Part shown: one piece after another, positions 31,921 to 43,223 of the stretch
Position numbering within the stretch: position 1 is the first letter of the stretch
How the letters are laid out: each line of letters starts with the position of its first letter
NCBI GenBank assembly: GCA_944990035.1
Contig: CALYLX010000008.1
Location: 584,684 to 648,683, forward strand
DNA: 64,000 bases
Source: Clitopilus passeckerianus
Lineage: Eukaryota; Basidiomycota; Agaricomycetes; Agaricales; Entolomataceae
Direction: 5' to 3'
Translations under genes and position numbers: made by a program
The notes under the pieces: model-generated
What the model saw: only the letters and a program-made list of their open reading frames with translations
What the model was told of the DNA's origin: nothing
Databases searched by the model: none

Positions 31921-34194
31921 TTATGAGAGAATTTGAGAAACGCCATATTGCTTCTGGAGCTCGGCCAGTGACTTGGCCGGGATCTGGACAGACTCGTATT
32001 GAAGGCGGCGGTCGGCGATGATGTCGTCAGAGATCTATGGAGGTGACGATCAGTTACAGCAGACAACAGTGGATGTTTGGAATACGTACCTTTTCAGCCA
32101 TAGCGTACACAGTTGCGACAGTATGAGTGGCAATGTTGATGGGCATCGAGCCGGCATCTACGACACGGACGTTCTTGGTTCCGTAGAGTTGCATTTTGTG
32201 GTTGACAACGCCACCAAGCTCGCGAGAAGCCATGGAGGTGGTGCCGACGGGGTGCCAGACGGAGATGGTCCATTCCCTGCAGAAGTCATCCCATTGTTGG
32301 AGGGTCTTGTAGTCTGCGGGAGGCTGATTGGGACGCTCGACGTAGTTCTTGGTGGGCTCGGTCTCCATCATGATTGAGCGCATGAAGCGGGTCCATTGTG
32401 CACCAACCTTCCAGTCGAAGCTGAATTGGTTGTACTTGGGGTCAACAAGCGGGTGGGCGAAGGGCTCGGTGGTGTTGATATGGACGTTACCAGCAGAATA
32501 GGGTCGGAGGACGAAGGTGACAATGTTGACGTAGCTGCGACCAGGGAGGGGTGGGTAGTTGCTGGAAGCGATGCCTCCCTTGGGGACAACGGAGAATTCA
32601 ACCTGAGTGGTCTTGCCGTCTGCGAGATGGCGACGGTTGATGGCAAGGTGCTTTTTGCGGATGGGGGAGAGGTCGGCCTCAGCGAGTTCACGGTCAAGTT
32701 CCTCAAGGAGGTCCGTGACATTGAATGCTTCAGGGAAGGTCTGGAGAGGGAAGAAACTGAGGGTGGCCGGGCTAGCGTTGTAGACACCAGTACCGTTCTT
32801 CTTGTACTCTTCCCATGCCTGTTGATCACGTTCTGGGCTGTTGCGGTAGATATCTGGGAGAGGTATTAGTTAATGAATTATGACAAATGCAGAGCATCGC
32901 TCACCCCAAGTCTCGTATGGTGCATCTTCCTTCAACAAGAAGTCCGTGTTGAATTCCAGATGATCTTGCAAGTTCTCGCCGACTTCAGGAAGGTCCAGAA
33001 CGACAGGAATATCGAGACTCTTGAGGAGCGTGGTATTTCCAACACCGGAAAGTTCAAGGAGCTGGGGACTCTTGAGAGAACCAGCCGAGAGGATGACTTC
33101 CCGCGTAGCGTTGGCGACAAAGAGGCCGTCGGTACCAGGCTGACCATATTGAACGCCAGTGGCAACCAGGGTGTTGTTAACAAGTTTGCCATTTGGGTTG
33201 ACAGTGTTTTCGTCCCACATAATCTTGGTGGCCTCAGCGTGGATGAGGACCAGAAGATTCTGGCGTTCCAGGATGGGCTGGAGGTATCCGGTTGTCGAGT
33301 AGCTACGAGTGTTGGTTTCCGGGTCGACACTGCGAGCGGTGAGAGTCAATCCAGTGGCGTTACCGCCCTCGGGATCGGCGTTCACGTAGGCACCTCTATT
33401 AACGAATGCTTGGTGGATGTCGAAGACGTATTGAGTGGTGGCAGTGTTATTGCCGTTGAATCCGACCTTGATTGGTCCACCAACAGCACCGTCGCGTGCG
33501 TTAGCGAGACCAGGCTGTTGGGTGTTGTTGGGAAGCCAGCCAATAGGTCCGGGTGTGACATCATCGAGCTTGGTGAAGTAAGGCTGCAGGTTTTCCCAGT
33601 CCCAGCCTGGGTTACCAAGCTCTTTCCATGCGTCGTATTCATCCTTGGAACCACGAGCATAGTTATGGTATGTCAAGCCGGAGCTTCCCCCAAGGAATTT
33701 GCCACTACAAGATAGGTGAGCACCAGTGACTACTGACTTTCCGTATTGCTTACCGAGGCTGCTCAATTCGTCGGTTGTGGACACCAGGTTGAGGAACAGT
33801 TTGGATGAGCCAGTCAAAGGTGGCATTATTACGCGCCCGCCCAAAGAGCCCAGGGACATTGATAAGGTCTTCGTCTGGGTAGTAACCTCCAGCCTAGCAG
33901 ATTGAGATCAGCCGGGGATGAACATGGTATTGCTATTAGCAAAAGACTTACTTCTAGAACGCCAACAGTATAATGTGGGTTCGCAGAAAGTCGGTTTGCG
34001 AGAACAAGTCCTGCTGAACCTCCTCCAACAATCAGGTAGTCAAAATCCTGTTCTGAGAACAGCTGCTTGTCCTCGATGATGCCTTCAATGATTTTCAGTG
34101 ACTGTGAGAAAAAGTACAAAGAAAATCAGCTACCGAATGGCCTTGACGCCGCCAACACAGAGTGAACGAAAGCTAAGAGTGCTACAGTGCGCAT
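31921..34194 (-). CDS. GMC oxidoreductase 2 (aryl-alcohol oxidase-like, secreted)
   Basis: Exons (minus) 34134-34194, 33952-34082, 33754-33893, 32905-33704, 32090-32853 and 31921-32034; 669 aa. Closely related to GMC1 along its whole length: short signal peptide (TVALLAFVHSVLAA), DYLIVGGGSAGLVLANRLS, GKFLGGSSGLTYHNYARGS, LSAGSLKSPQLLELSGVG, catalytic His in ISVWHPVGTTSM and the second His in NIATHTVATVYAMAEK. The intron map differs: GMC1 has an intron after SYLVPVL and one before the DF of QWDDFCR that GMC2 lacks, while GMC2 has extra introns in VLE|AGG and AEK|ISD. Extracellular flavoenzyme producing H2O2; substrate unknown. Acceptor of intron 1 is the later AG (GAAG|GC), chosen because it keeps SRPFG|IIED in frame. 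Confidence 0.94.
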
Positions 34195-35419
34195 CTCGAG
34201 AAGCTTAGAAGGAGAAGACTGAGAAGAGAAGCTTGAGAGAAGCTGATGAGGTTCTCGGACCGAGATCTATGGCTTAAATACAGCTTTCCATGTAGCCTAA
34301 ATCCCCACATTTTAGACGTGAAACCATAGAGACCCTCAGGCATATCCGCTGAATTACGAGCAGCCTTGGAAAGGACTTGGCAGAGCTTTGCAGGGGCGCA
34401 TTCGCCATGGGATGGGTGGGTTCAGTGGTAACCGATGCTACAGCAGGGTGGTTAGCGGCAAGGAGAAGTAGATAGCAGGCTGAGATTGGCGAATTGCTCT
34501 CTGTGCTTGATGATGGATTGTCACGACAGTGCATCCGGCCTCGACGATAGGCGCAAGTCCGACAGCAGAATGTCAACATCAAAGCCACGAGATACTGTTT
34601 ACAGTTGATTACCAAAACCGTTGATCGCTCACGGAAGTTGCCGCAGGCTACAATGTTGACTCCGTGACATTACGTCCATGTCAATGTCCTCCAAATTGAC
34701 GTTAAACGTTAAGGGGCCACTAAATGTTTCATAGACATCCTTCGCAGGCAATTTATCCCGAGCCCTTCGTCTTTTCAGAGTCTGGCAGGAAACAAATACG
34801 ATCAGAGAGGGACATTAACAATAACAGTCGGTCGAAACCTTTGCAGGTCCAGCTGAACTTGAAATCCCAAGACATAGGGCAATCCAGTTGTCTCTATGGA
34901 TTTTGGCGCCCTCTTCTCTCTCCGGGCTGGGCCTGGTCCGACTCATAACTGCACTCGGAAGTGGATCGATCATGGTCCAGTCTGATCCGTCGGTGGTAAC
35001 CTTGCAGCTCAGGCCGAGATTCTGACTGTTTACTATGAAGCGGTCAGCCCACAGAGTTCTGCCTCCATATCTCTGTGTTCTGCGTTTCAGTGACAACGCT
35101 TCTATTCAGTCCCATAGTGGGACCCATGCATTGATAGGCCTTCATGTTCTCTCTTGACTCTTTCACCTGCCTTTCTCCGATCAATTTGAAGGCACCGCTC
35201 CCCATTGGACTGCCGGGATAACGGCCCGAAATTGAACCTTAACCGTCCATCGCCCATTGGTTGTTTTCGGAGGTACACTCGGGAACCTGACTCTACTTAT
35301 AGAGTCACCTTCTGGTCTTGGGGGCGTTGTCTTCTCATATAATAGACAAGTTTCAGAGGAAGATCGTGCAGACAAACCCTTTCAAAGTGCGCTTTCAATA
35401 CCACCTGAGTCAAGTCACC
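34195..35419. other. Intergenic, GMC2 and F-box 3 divergent promoters
   Basis: About 1.2 kb with no supported gene. TTAAATA at 34274-34280 is the likely GMC2 TATA element (minus strand TATTTAA), about 80 bp above its ATG. Confidence 0.5.
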
Positions 35420-37104
35420 ATGTCTGGTCAGTAGTGCTTCCCAGTCGTTCCCAGTACCTAATTCATCGAAATTCATGGATGTTTGCTTGATCTGCAGGTC
35501 TCAACCAAGACTTTGTATTTGGAGATGTACAATACTGGTGGGACCCAGCGCAGACGGTTTCTCAGAGTCAGGGCTCTGATTCAGAAGCCATCGAATACTA
35601 CGAGGAAGAGGGCTCTGACTTCGATGACGACAGTGACAACCTCCGAACTCTAAAACCGATTCAACCAGAACTTGTGAAGAAAAGAATTTTGAAGATTGAC
35701 GCCGAAATTGAACGCATCAGATCCCTTCTCTCAGTAGTAATCCACCCCACTGGCCTTATGAGATCGCTCGACCACCACGCCATACCACCGCCCCCGATAC
35801 ACAGTTTGCCGGAGGAAGTGCTCTCGGAGATATTCCTGACTTGCGTCTCCAATTGGAACGTTCAATCGTATTATAGTTCTCCCTCCTCAACTACTCTCGA
35901 CCCACCTTGGATCTTCCTTGCAATTTGTAAAGCATGGAGGAATCTCGCTTTAACGTTCCCGAAACTGTGGTCTTACATTGTTATCCACACGAATAGCGCA
36001 CGTACAGAGTTGGCAGTCAAGATCTTGCATCTCTCGACAGAGGTTATGCTCCACCGTTCTTACGGTTGCCCTTCCCTGTACATCAACGTACACGGCTGGG
36101 GAAATGGATACCGTTCGATGGACTACGCCTTTTACAAGAAGGGATGGTCCCAAATTATCGGCGCGCTCATTGAGCATTCATACCGATGGAAAGGAGTCAG
36201 ATTCGAGTTGGCGGCATGCTTCTTCGAACAACTCTCGATTCTCAAGGGTGACGACCTTCCTCTAACCTCATGCTATGCTCGATTGATGGATGACGACGAG
36301 GGCAAGCCAGAACACTCACAGGTGTTCGACGCCTTGAAGGGCTGCACTTCCCTCCGTCAAGTGAGATTCGAAGGCTTCGGGAGTATGCCCATCTTGCAAT
36401 GGTCCCGACTCACTCATTACGAGTCAAGCAGAGAACCGCTCGCGCAACTTGAGGTGATCAAGAACATGCCTCTGCTCACCTTTCTCAAACTGGCCATTGG
36501 CCGCGGCTTGACAGCACCCGTTGGCGCCGAAACAATTACCTGCCCAAAGCTCAAATGTTTCAATTTCAACGGCCATTTGGATTACCTCAATAATTTCGAA
36601 CTTCCGGTGCTCGAAGAACTTCGTATCGATTGGATCAAGACCGTCGACGGACTACTGTCGTTGATCAACCGCTCAGGATGTTCTCTGAAGAGATTGGCGG
36701 TTGTAGGATGGAGCGGTATGACCGAGGAAGCATTGAGATCCATATTCAACCTAACACCAGAGCTCGCTTCCTGGACGTATGACCGCTTGTCGAACACCGG
36801 GTTGACCTGTGATCTCCTTGCTAAGCTCACACCGGCGAGCTCAGCAATGCCACTACTTCCAAAGTTAGAGGACCTCAAGGTCGGCTTTAATGCCCAGACC
36901 GAACAAGCCGTAGCGGATGCCCTCCTGACACTCATTGGATCTCGGCGGGGACGTCGCACGGGAATACCCGATGTAGGAAATGGTGTGGCTCGGCTGAGGA
37001 GTGTCTCGGTTTCTCTCCATGAACGGAACCCACTCAGCATTCCTGATCGTCTGGAGCCATTTTTTGCGGAGGGGTTAGATGTATCGGTTGAACTTAGTAG
37101 ATAG
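35420..37104 (+). CDS. F-box-like protein 3
   Basis: A 7-nt first coding exon (35420-35426, ATGTCTG), a 71-nt GT-AG intron, then one exon 35498-37104; 537 aa. N-terminal acidic segment (EEEGSDFDDDSDN), short coil (VKKRILKIDAEIERIRSLL), then the F-box-like motif IHSLPEEVLSEIFLTCVS followed by PWIFLAICKAWRNLALTFPKLWS, typical of basidiomycete F-box proteins, and leucine-rich-like repeats to the C terminus. Probably an SCF substrate receptor; target unknown. It is not a close relative of F-box 1 and 2: the motif follows a different spacing and the repeats do not align. Confidence 0.85.
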
Positions 37105-37158
37105 ATTTTGTGGACATTCAAGGGGAGGACATCCTTGACTTGATATATAGATCATGTA

Positions 37159-38681
37159 TCAATCTTTTGCAACTTTAATAACGACTTTGCCAACGTGAGC
37201 TTGAGATTGAAGATACTCGTAGGCCGCAATTGCGTCTTCGAAAGCAAAAACTTTGGAGATGACAGGTCTCGTTGTTTCGGGGTTTGCTGACAGTAGGCGA
37301 TTCATCTCTCGGAATCTAGTATTTAAAAAAGAAATTAGCCAGAGACTAGCAAGGTGCTAATGAGTCGAAACCTACTGAACAACTGAGCCGATCATCACCC
37401 CACGCACAATCAGGCACTTTGTAATAAGGTTCCAGGCTATATTTTCATCTGGCTTGTCCTGCATAGAAGGTCATCTTCAGGGCATTGGTGAGTCTGAGGT
37501 AAATACGTACGGAAGAAACAAATCCAATCATATGAATCTGACCACCGATGCGTGCGGCGTTGATAGACTTCGGGAGCGTCCCAGCACCTCCTACCTCAAC
37601 GATGTGGTCGACACCGACTCCGTTTGTCTGGGGGCAACCATGAGTTCATGCGTATCCACCGGGAAGACATGATCCTCACAAATTTCTTGGCCTCGTCGTC
37701 CCAATTCGGCGTCTTCTTGTAATTTATAAGATATTTCGCACCGAGAGCTGCGGCCAACTTTAGTTTTTCGTCTGACGAAGAAGTTGCGATGACGGTTGCG
37801 CCAGAGGCAACGGCATAGCGAAGAACAAAGCTGGAGTCAACAAGGTTCAGCGGTCTTGAGTGACTCGAGATTAACGTGTAGTTACATTGAAACACCCCCA
37901 GTTCCTTGCACCAAGACTGTTTCCCCAGCTCGCAAGGGTTTGTTGCCGAAGAGAGTGTTATAAGCGGTTACACCGGTACATATATAAAAATGCAGATTAG
38001 ACCTAGATCCCAAGACAGCGATAGCACAAGGTGTACGGAAGAGTGGACGCTTCCTCATACGATAGGTGATCAGGAATTGCAACCAAACTCTGTACAGATA
38101 TTAGCACGATCCCAGTGCAAAAGGCGCGTAGTCACGCACGTAGGCAGGGAAAGTCCTGTATTCAGTCAAGACACCTTGCTCCCTTGTCCCCAGATAGGAC
38201 TCGTAGATTTTAGGAGTCAATTCGCCATGTACATGTTCCAGGCCAAAATTGGCGCAGACACGATCGCCCAGGCGCCAATCTGTCGCATCCGGACCAATTG
38301 CGACGACTTCGCCAGCCATATCGGAGACGGGTACAAAATTCGCTGGAATACTGCACTCGCTGAGCACACAAATACCGGCATTATGGTCTTTAGTACTCAC
38401 GGATATGCATATTGACCGAGGGCCACCGTTACATCAAGATACTAATGCCATATTCTAGCAGGTTGTTGAGGTGGGATATCAGAACGATAACCTACATTGA
38501 GAGAGGCAGCGTGGATTTTGACTAGAACTTCATTGCCTCGAGGTTGAGCCACTTCCTTGCTGCGAATTGTAAGGTTCTTAATTGAACCAGTCTGTTCCGC
38601 GGTCAGAGTGTTTGATCATCGATGTCAATTAGTCCTCACCTGAGGCAAAACATATTCTCGGGCTTGCTGTGGAATAGACAT
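37159..38681 (-). CDS. Medium-chain alcohol dehydrogenase/quinone reductase-like protein, one odd intron
   Basis: Ten exons (minus): 38640-38681, 38496-38591, 38401-38441, 38140-38350, 38028-38089, 37886-37975, 37680-37830, 37511-37627, 37376-37458, 37159-37315; about 349 aa. GroES-like half: [38 protein letters not shown]. Rossmann half: [33 protein letters not shown] and a C-terminal [13 protein letters not shown](P)H-dependent MDR superfamily member of the fungal zinc-type-like group; substrate unknown. Nine junctions were drawn; the one between 38028 and 37975 has a GT donor but the position that keeps [11 protein letters not shown] in frame with [10 protein letters not shown] ends in AC, not AG, and no AG acceptor works. 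Either a non-canonical intron, a mutated acceptor, or a sequence error. Confidence 0.82.
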
Positions 38682-39252
38682 TGATTTATTCAAAGGACTA
38701 CTTGAGAGGATTGGAAGAAACGATGTTGATCTACCCCTGGCTTTAATACTCAGGTTGGCTGGGATGAAGGTGTCGTTAAAGAGTCATCGCTGTCACGCAA
38801 TCATGTCAGAAACATGATAAATCTCTGTGTAAGCACGGTGTTTCTCGATCCCGAGAGTCTCCGTGAGTCTATAGCTTTCAAAACCGCCTCGGAACTCGCA
38901 TGGTTCGACCTCGAAGTCGAACGATAATCTCGGACGACTGATCCACAAGAAATATGGGCTCTAAAGGGGTTGCTGAGTTATAACTTTCGGCAAGTTCCAA
39001 AGCCTAGTTTCAAACCACGACCCTGCCTCATGGTCGCCAACTTATCAGGCCTTACAACTCGATTCGGACTGTCTTATGTCTGCTTTCTACATGCCCTGGA
39101 GGTATCCCTGATATGTAGTGCGGGCTGTACAATGTGCTGTATATCCAAGCCAAGCCCATCATATCGTTTCTTCCCTGGTCCCTGGGCGCTTCGCATGAAA
39201 CCAATATATACTCTATATGACTGACCATCAACGCTGTACGCCTCTACGCTGA
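38682..39252. other. Divergent promoter region with perfect hairpin
   Basis: Holds promoters of the MDR gene (minus) and the membrane protein (plus; TATATA at 39205-39210). A 7-bp inverted repeat GTTCGAC-CTCGAA-GTCGAAC lies at 38903-38922. Confidence 0.45.
39205..39210 (+). promoter_or_regulatory. TATA box of Cys-rich membrane protein
   Basis: TATATA about 45 bp upstream of the ATG at 39253; this short distance argues against a hidden 5' exon coding for a signal peptide. Confidence 0.45.
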
Positions 39253-40225
39253 ATGAGCTCCAGCGGGGGAGCTTCTCAATTCACGGACGTCAACTGTGTT
39301 GGGTCTGAGCCTTTTCCACTCGTCGATACCCAGCTAGCAAGAGATGTGTTCACGGGTCTGGGGCCTGACCCATTCGTTTACAAATGCCAGAACGTTCGAT
39401 ACACAGGTCCAGCAAGCTTTCCCGACTGTGGCAATATATACTTCACCACCTTCTGCATCGGGGCCCACAGTCAGCAGCATGCTTGTGTTGTCGGGCCTAA
39501 TTGCCATGTTGTAGATTGGAGTGGTACTCAGGCGGCGCCGTGCAGTGACTCTTTAATGCAGTTTGCAAGCGTACAAGCTGCTGGGCTCAACGCGGCATGC
39601 TGCGACTCTGAGTACTGCTCCAACGCCGCTCCATCTACCAACAGTCTTTCGGGTTTGCCAGGAACGGCTCAGCTATCATGTCTAGACCCGAAGCGGCTTT
39701 GGCTCTGTGTAAACGATCGGTGGTCGGTTGAATGTGTCAATCCGCAGGATCAATTCATCTGTTCGGGAAAGTTTGCCGCCTCAAGTTCGACGAATCCAGG
39801 CAAGTCAACACAAATCTCGTTTCCAACTGATGCGGCCATCCTAACACAGCCAACTACCTCAGATTCGTCAACGACTGCGCCTTCCTCTTCTACGCATTCC
39901 ATCCCGACGACCCAAAAATCTACATCGGCGGTTCCAAACCCACAAAATACGATAGGTCTAAATATACAGGCAAAGATTGCTATTGGGGCATCTGTTGGTG
40001 GTTTTTGTGTTTTCCTTGCATCACTGGCATGGTGGCTGAGAAAGTTACAACGTCGAAAACGTAGGCCCAGCTCGGTTTTCTTTTCGCTAACTTGTGTGAA
40101 GTGCTGATTCATTCTTAGAACAACGACGATGTGAATCAGCCTTGGCGTCAGGAGCGGCACTGGCAGCGGAGAATTCGAAGTTTACAGCAGGTCGTGATAA
40201 TAATTTTTATGTGGTCTCAAGATAG
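39253..40225 (+). CDS. Cys-rich single-pass membrane protein, unknown function
   Basis: Exons 39253-40060 and 40119-40225; 304 aa. Not recognised as a named family. Residues about 1-175 hold 16 or more Cys (VYKCQNVRY, DCGNIYFTTFC, CCDSEYCSN), typical of an extracellular disulfide-rich domain. A Ser/Thr stalk follows (about 177-235), then a transmembrane helix (about 242-264, IAIGASVGGFCVFLASLAWW) and a basic stop-transfer (RKLQRRK). The cytoplasmic tail continues in exon 2 (RRCESALASG to DNNFYVVSR). This layout resembles small fungal surface sensors. No signal peptide precedes the Cys domain; translocation would need the TM helix as a reverse signal-anchor or an unseen 5' exon. The donor GTAGGC and branch CTAAC support the intron. 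Confidence 0.72.
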
Positions 40226-40966
40226 TTCAATACCTAGACGTTCCTACAATTAACATTTCTTATCAACCTATTGGAAAACAGTTCTAGCACCCGGTATTTG
40301 AGCGACGCTGAGAGCCTGAGAGCGTTGGATGGAGCTGTCCATAGTTTGATTCGTTGACAAGCTAAAGGAAGATGCCCGGAATCTCAACAGTATGTAGCTA
40401 CCCAAGGTCCAAGGTTTTCTAAATGCCCTGCATCGAAACTCGCAGTGCTTAAGATCCACTGGCAAGCTGACCACCACACTGAATCTCGGACAGTGGCGTT
40501 GAAAGAGTTGCCGAGCTGCCATATTCGGCAAATTCCAGCGTCTGTTTCCAAACCATAACCATGCGAATCTGCTGGAAAAAGCCATTACACCCCGCCAACA
40601 ACCTTTATAATATCCGTAAAGCCGTTTGCTCAATGACTCGCACGCCCAAACGTACCGCGACCTCCGATATCTCTTTTCGTCAAGCACATCCGTAGCCTCA
40701 TTCCCATGGTGTAACCCGTTAAGGCAATGGTTAAACCGGATGATCAACTCGTGGCGAACGCGAGGCAGCGCCTGGCATGCAGGGAGAACATCGTGTTTTC
40801 GGCTAGGTGAATCCCTGGGGTCTGGAATAAATTCTGGGGACTTTTGTTATCTGCGTTTCTTTTCCTCCTACTTTCTTCACGGACATTTGTAGTTTCTGGT
40901 AAGTACCCAACTTTCAATCCTTAACACTTTATACCGAGTTGTTCGGGACTTTAGAATGCTTAAGCA
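40226..40966. other. Intergenic region
   Basis: 741 bp; a minus-strand ORF (40268-40747) has no domain and no promoter context. Nothing supported. Confidence 0.45.
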
Positions 40967-42765
40967 ATGTTTCCAGCAGTGAACGATTTTAACGTCGTTG
41001 TTGGTGGTATTGCAACTTTTGCAGCAACCGTCGGGTACGCTTGTGCAAAGAAATATCTTGTAAACCCGTATGTACCCCGAATTTCAGGACAGTAATAATT
41101 CACACAGTTAATCACACCCCAAGTAGCAGTCCCATCCATTGTGACATCGATCTTTTGCAACCCACCATGATGTCTCAGCACCAGGGATTCGATGCTGGTC
41201 AAACGCAGCATGAAGCTCCGAAGAAAGATACTGGATCTACTGGCCTCCTTAGGCGATTTTCACTTAAACGAAAGCGCACCGACGAGGAAGATACGAACGT
41301 TAGTAGCTTCAAAGATGACTGCAATTGACACCCCAAACCTAACCGGAAACACATACGCAGGAGGATCCGGGTTATCCCTATGTTAGATACTTGGTCATTT
41401 CTATTTGACCGATGACTCATTTTTATTTTGTCCTATACAGAACCTTTCCATGATATATCCTCCGAAGAAGCGAGCAAGGACTCCTACCACTGAAGAAAAG
41501 TCAAGCCGAGAGGAAGAGAAGCCCATTCAGAACGTCTCTCGCGAAAGTACACCTGTCCCTACACAGCCTGTCCAGGCCGAAGAGCAAGTCAAGGAGCCGA
41601 CTGGGGAAGCTGTAAGGGAATTTCGTCAATGGAACACGTTTCGGCGAATTAATCAAAATGCAGACAACTGCACCCCAAGAGGCCACTCCGGAAACCGTGC
41701 TAGCCACGCCACCTGCCTCGCCCAAGCCAGCTGCTGCGAAAATTGCGAACGAACCGAGGACTCCATCTCCCGTAAGCCACAGCAACCCCGATCCTCTTTC
41801 CAGTATCACTAACTGTGATACAGTCCTTCAGCTCTCCTAATCTTGTTTCCCCATCTTTCCCGAAGACACCATTCGGTGGACTATCTGTAAGGCCAACGTT
41901 TTATCCTCATGTTATAGCTCCTTATCCTCTATTCTTAGCGACAAGCTACTTCAAGTGCTTTTGCCGCGTTTGCTGGATCGACCTCGCCCTTTGCCCAAGC
42001 GGCATCGTCACCTTTCGCATCTCGGAAGAACACGAGGAGTATTTGGTCACTCGGAGAACAGGATGCTAGCACATCCGCTGTGTTCAACCCGAATGGTGAA
42101 TCCTCCGTGCTCTCCGAGGAGCCGAAGGAGAAGGAGGCTGAGGTCGAAGATAGCAAGCTGATGAAGTCGGCTATTGAAGAGAGCAAAGAGGCGCCTGCGA
42201 AGGCGACTGTGAAACGTATGGCGAACATTCGCTGAATATCGGGGAGACACTGATATGTTTCTTGTAGAGGCCAACGGTGAAGAGGAAGAAGATGTTGAAC
42301 TCGAGCTGAAGAGTGTCAAGCTCTTCATTAAACGTGGAGAGAAGCCGTTCACGACTGGCATGATTGGGCACATGAAGCTCTTGTCGAATAAGGCTACTCT
42401 TGATGAGCGTCTGCGTAAGTCACAGAATTTCACCCAACTTTACGCGAAATACTCAACGATTTTACTTTCAGTCTTCCGACGTGAACCTTTGTGGCAAGTC
42501 ACCATGAACGTCCGAGTAAAACCGTCCGTCAAGTGCTCTTTCGATGAGGAAGAGAATACTCTCCGCATCATCGCAATTGAGCAGGTGGAAGAGTCCAAAT
42601 TTGAGCCTACCATCTACGCGTTGAGGGTGCGCAACAACATCTACTTCCTGCTTCTCATACTAACTTGAGGTTCTTTAGCCCGCGAGATCATGCACAAAGC
42701 AAGACTTTGCTGATTTCGCGAAGTCGCTCCTCGACAGTCCTGGGTTCAAACCGAAATCTCAGTAA
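40967..42765 (+). CDS. RanBD1-domain protein with N-terminal membrane anchor
   Basis: Exons 40967-41067, 41124-41298, 41441-41611, 41664-41771, 41824-41886, 41939-42215, 42268-42414, 42472-42626 and 42679-42765; 427 aa. Residues 8-28 are hydrophobic (VVVGGIATFAATVGYACA) followed by KK, a membrane anchor. The middle is disordered and charged with NLS-like KLKRKR/PPKKRAR patches and a SAFAAFAGSTSPFA stretch seen in RanBP3/Yrb2-type proteins. The C-terminal Ran-binding domain (about 285-420) shows EEDVELELKSVKLFIKR, GHMKLLSNKATLDERLLFRREPLWQV and a closing KQDFADFAKSLL. It probably binds Ran-GTP at the nuclear envelope; the anchor suggests an ER or inner-nuclear-membrane location (inference). 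Exon 2 acceptor is an AAGTAG (NAGNAG) pair, so 41124 or 41127 both keep frame. Intron 2 is unusually long (142 nt). Confidence 0.85.
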
Positions 42766-43223
42766 ACTACGGAATATCTGCGCTTTTTGGAGTAGTTGCT
42801 ATTGGACTTTGGAAACATGGCAGGATACATGGCTCTTGTTTATTTTTTGTTCGCTATACCGGCTTGACTAGATGCTGGACAATACTCTCTTTGATAGATA
42901 GACCTTACTGTCCACTTCGCAGCTAATGAATGATCACGACCTTTATGACCCCACAACTCAACGACGAGCAAAAGGCTACAACGACAGTATTCGTTCTGAT
43001 GTCTGGGACAGAATTAACCGAAAGACCCATTATAATTACTATTGCACCTTCATAACCAAGCTAAATGACTACAAGCTCGAAAAATATACGTACACAAAGC
43101 ACCATGCCGAATATTCATCGTAAGTAGAGAGGGTCGTGAGGAGGTATCCTGTTTGGGTATATGTGTAATAAATATAGTTTTAAATTTGACGATAACAATG
43201 TGTCCTTCTACACCAAGCGCTCA
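42766..43223. other. Intergenic between convergent genes
   Basis: 3' flanks of the RanBD gene and the GPI protein; no ORF of note. Confidence 0.45.

Noticed and set aside
32873..33715. 280-aa plus-strand ORF
   Set aside because: Antisense shadow of the long GMC2 exon, where third-position bias removes stops on the other strand.
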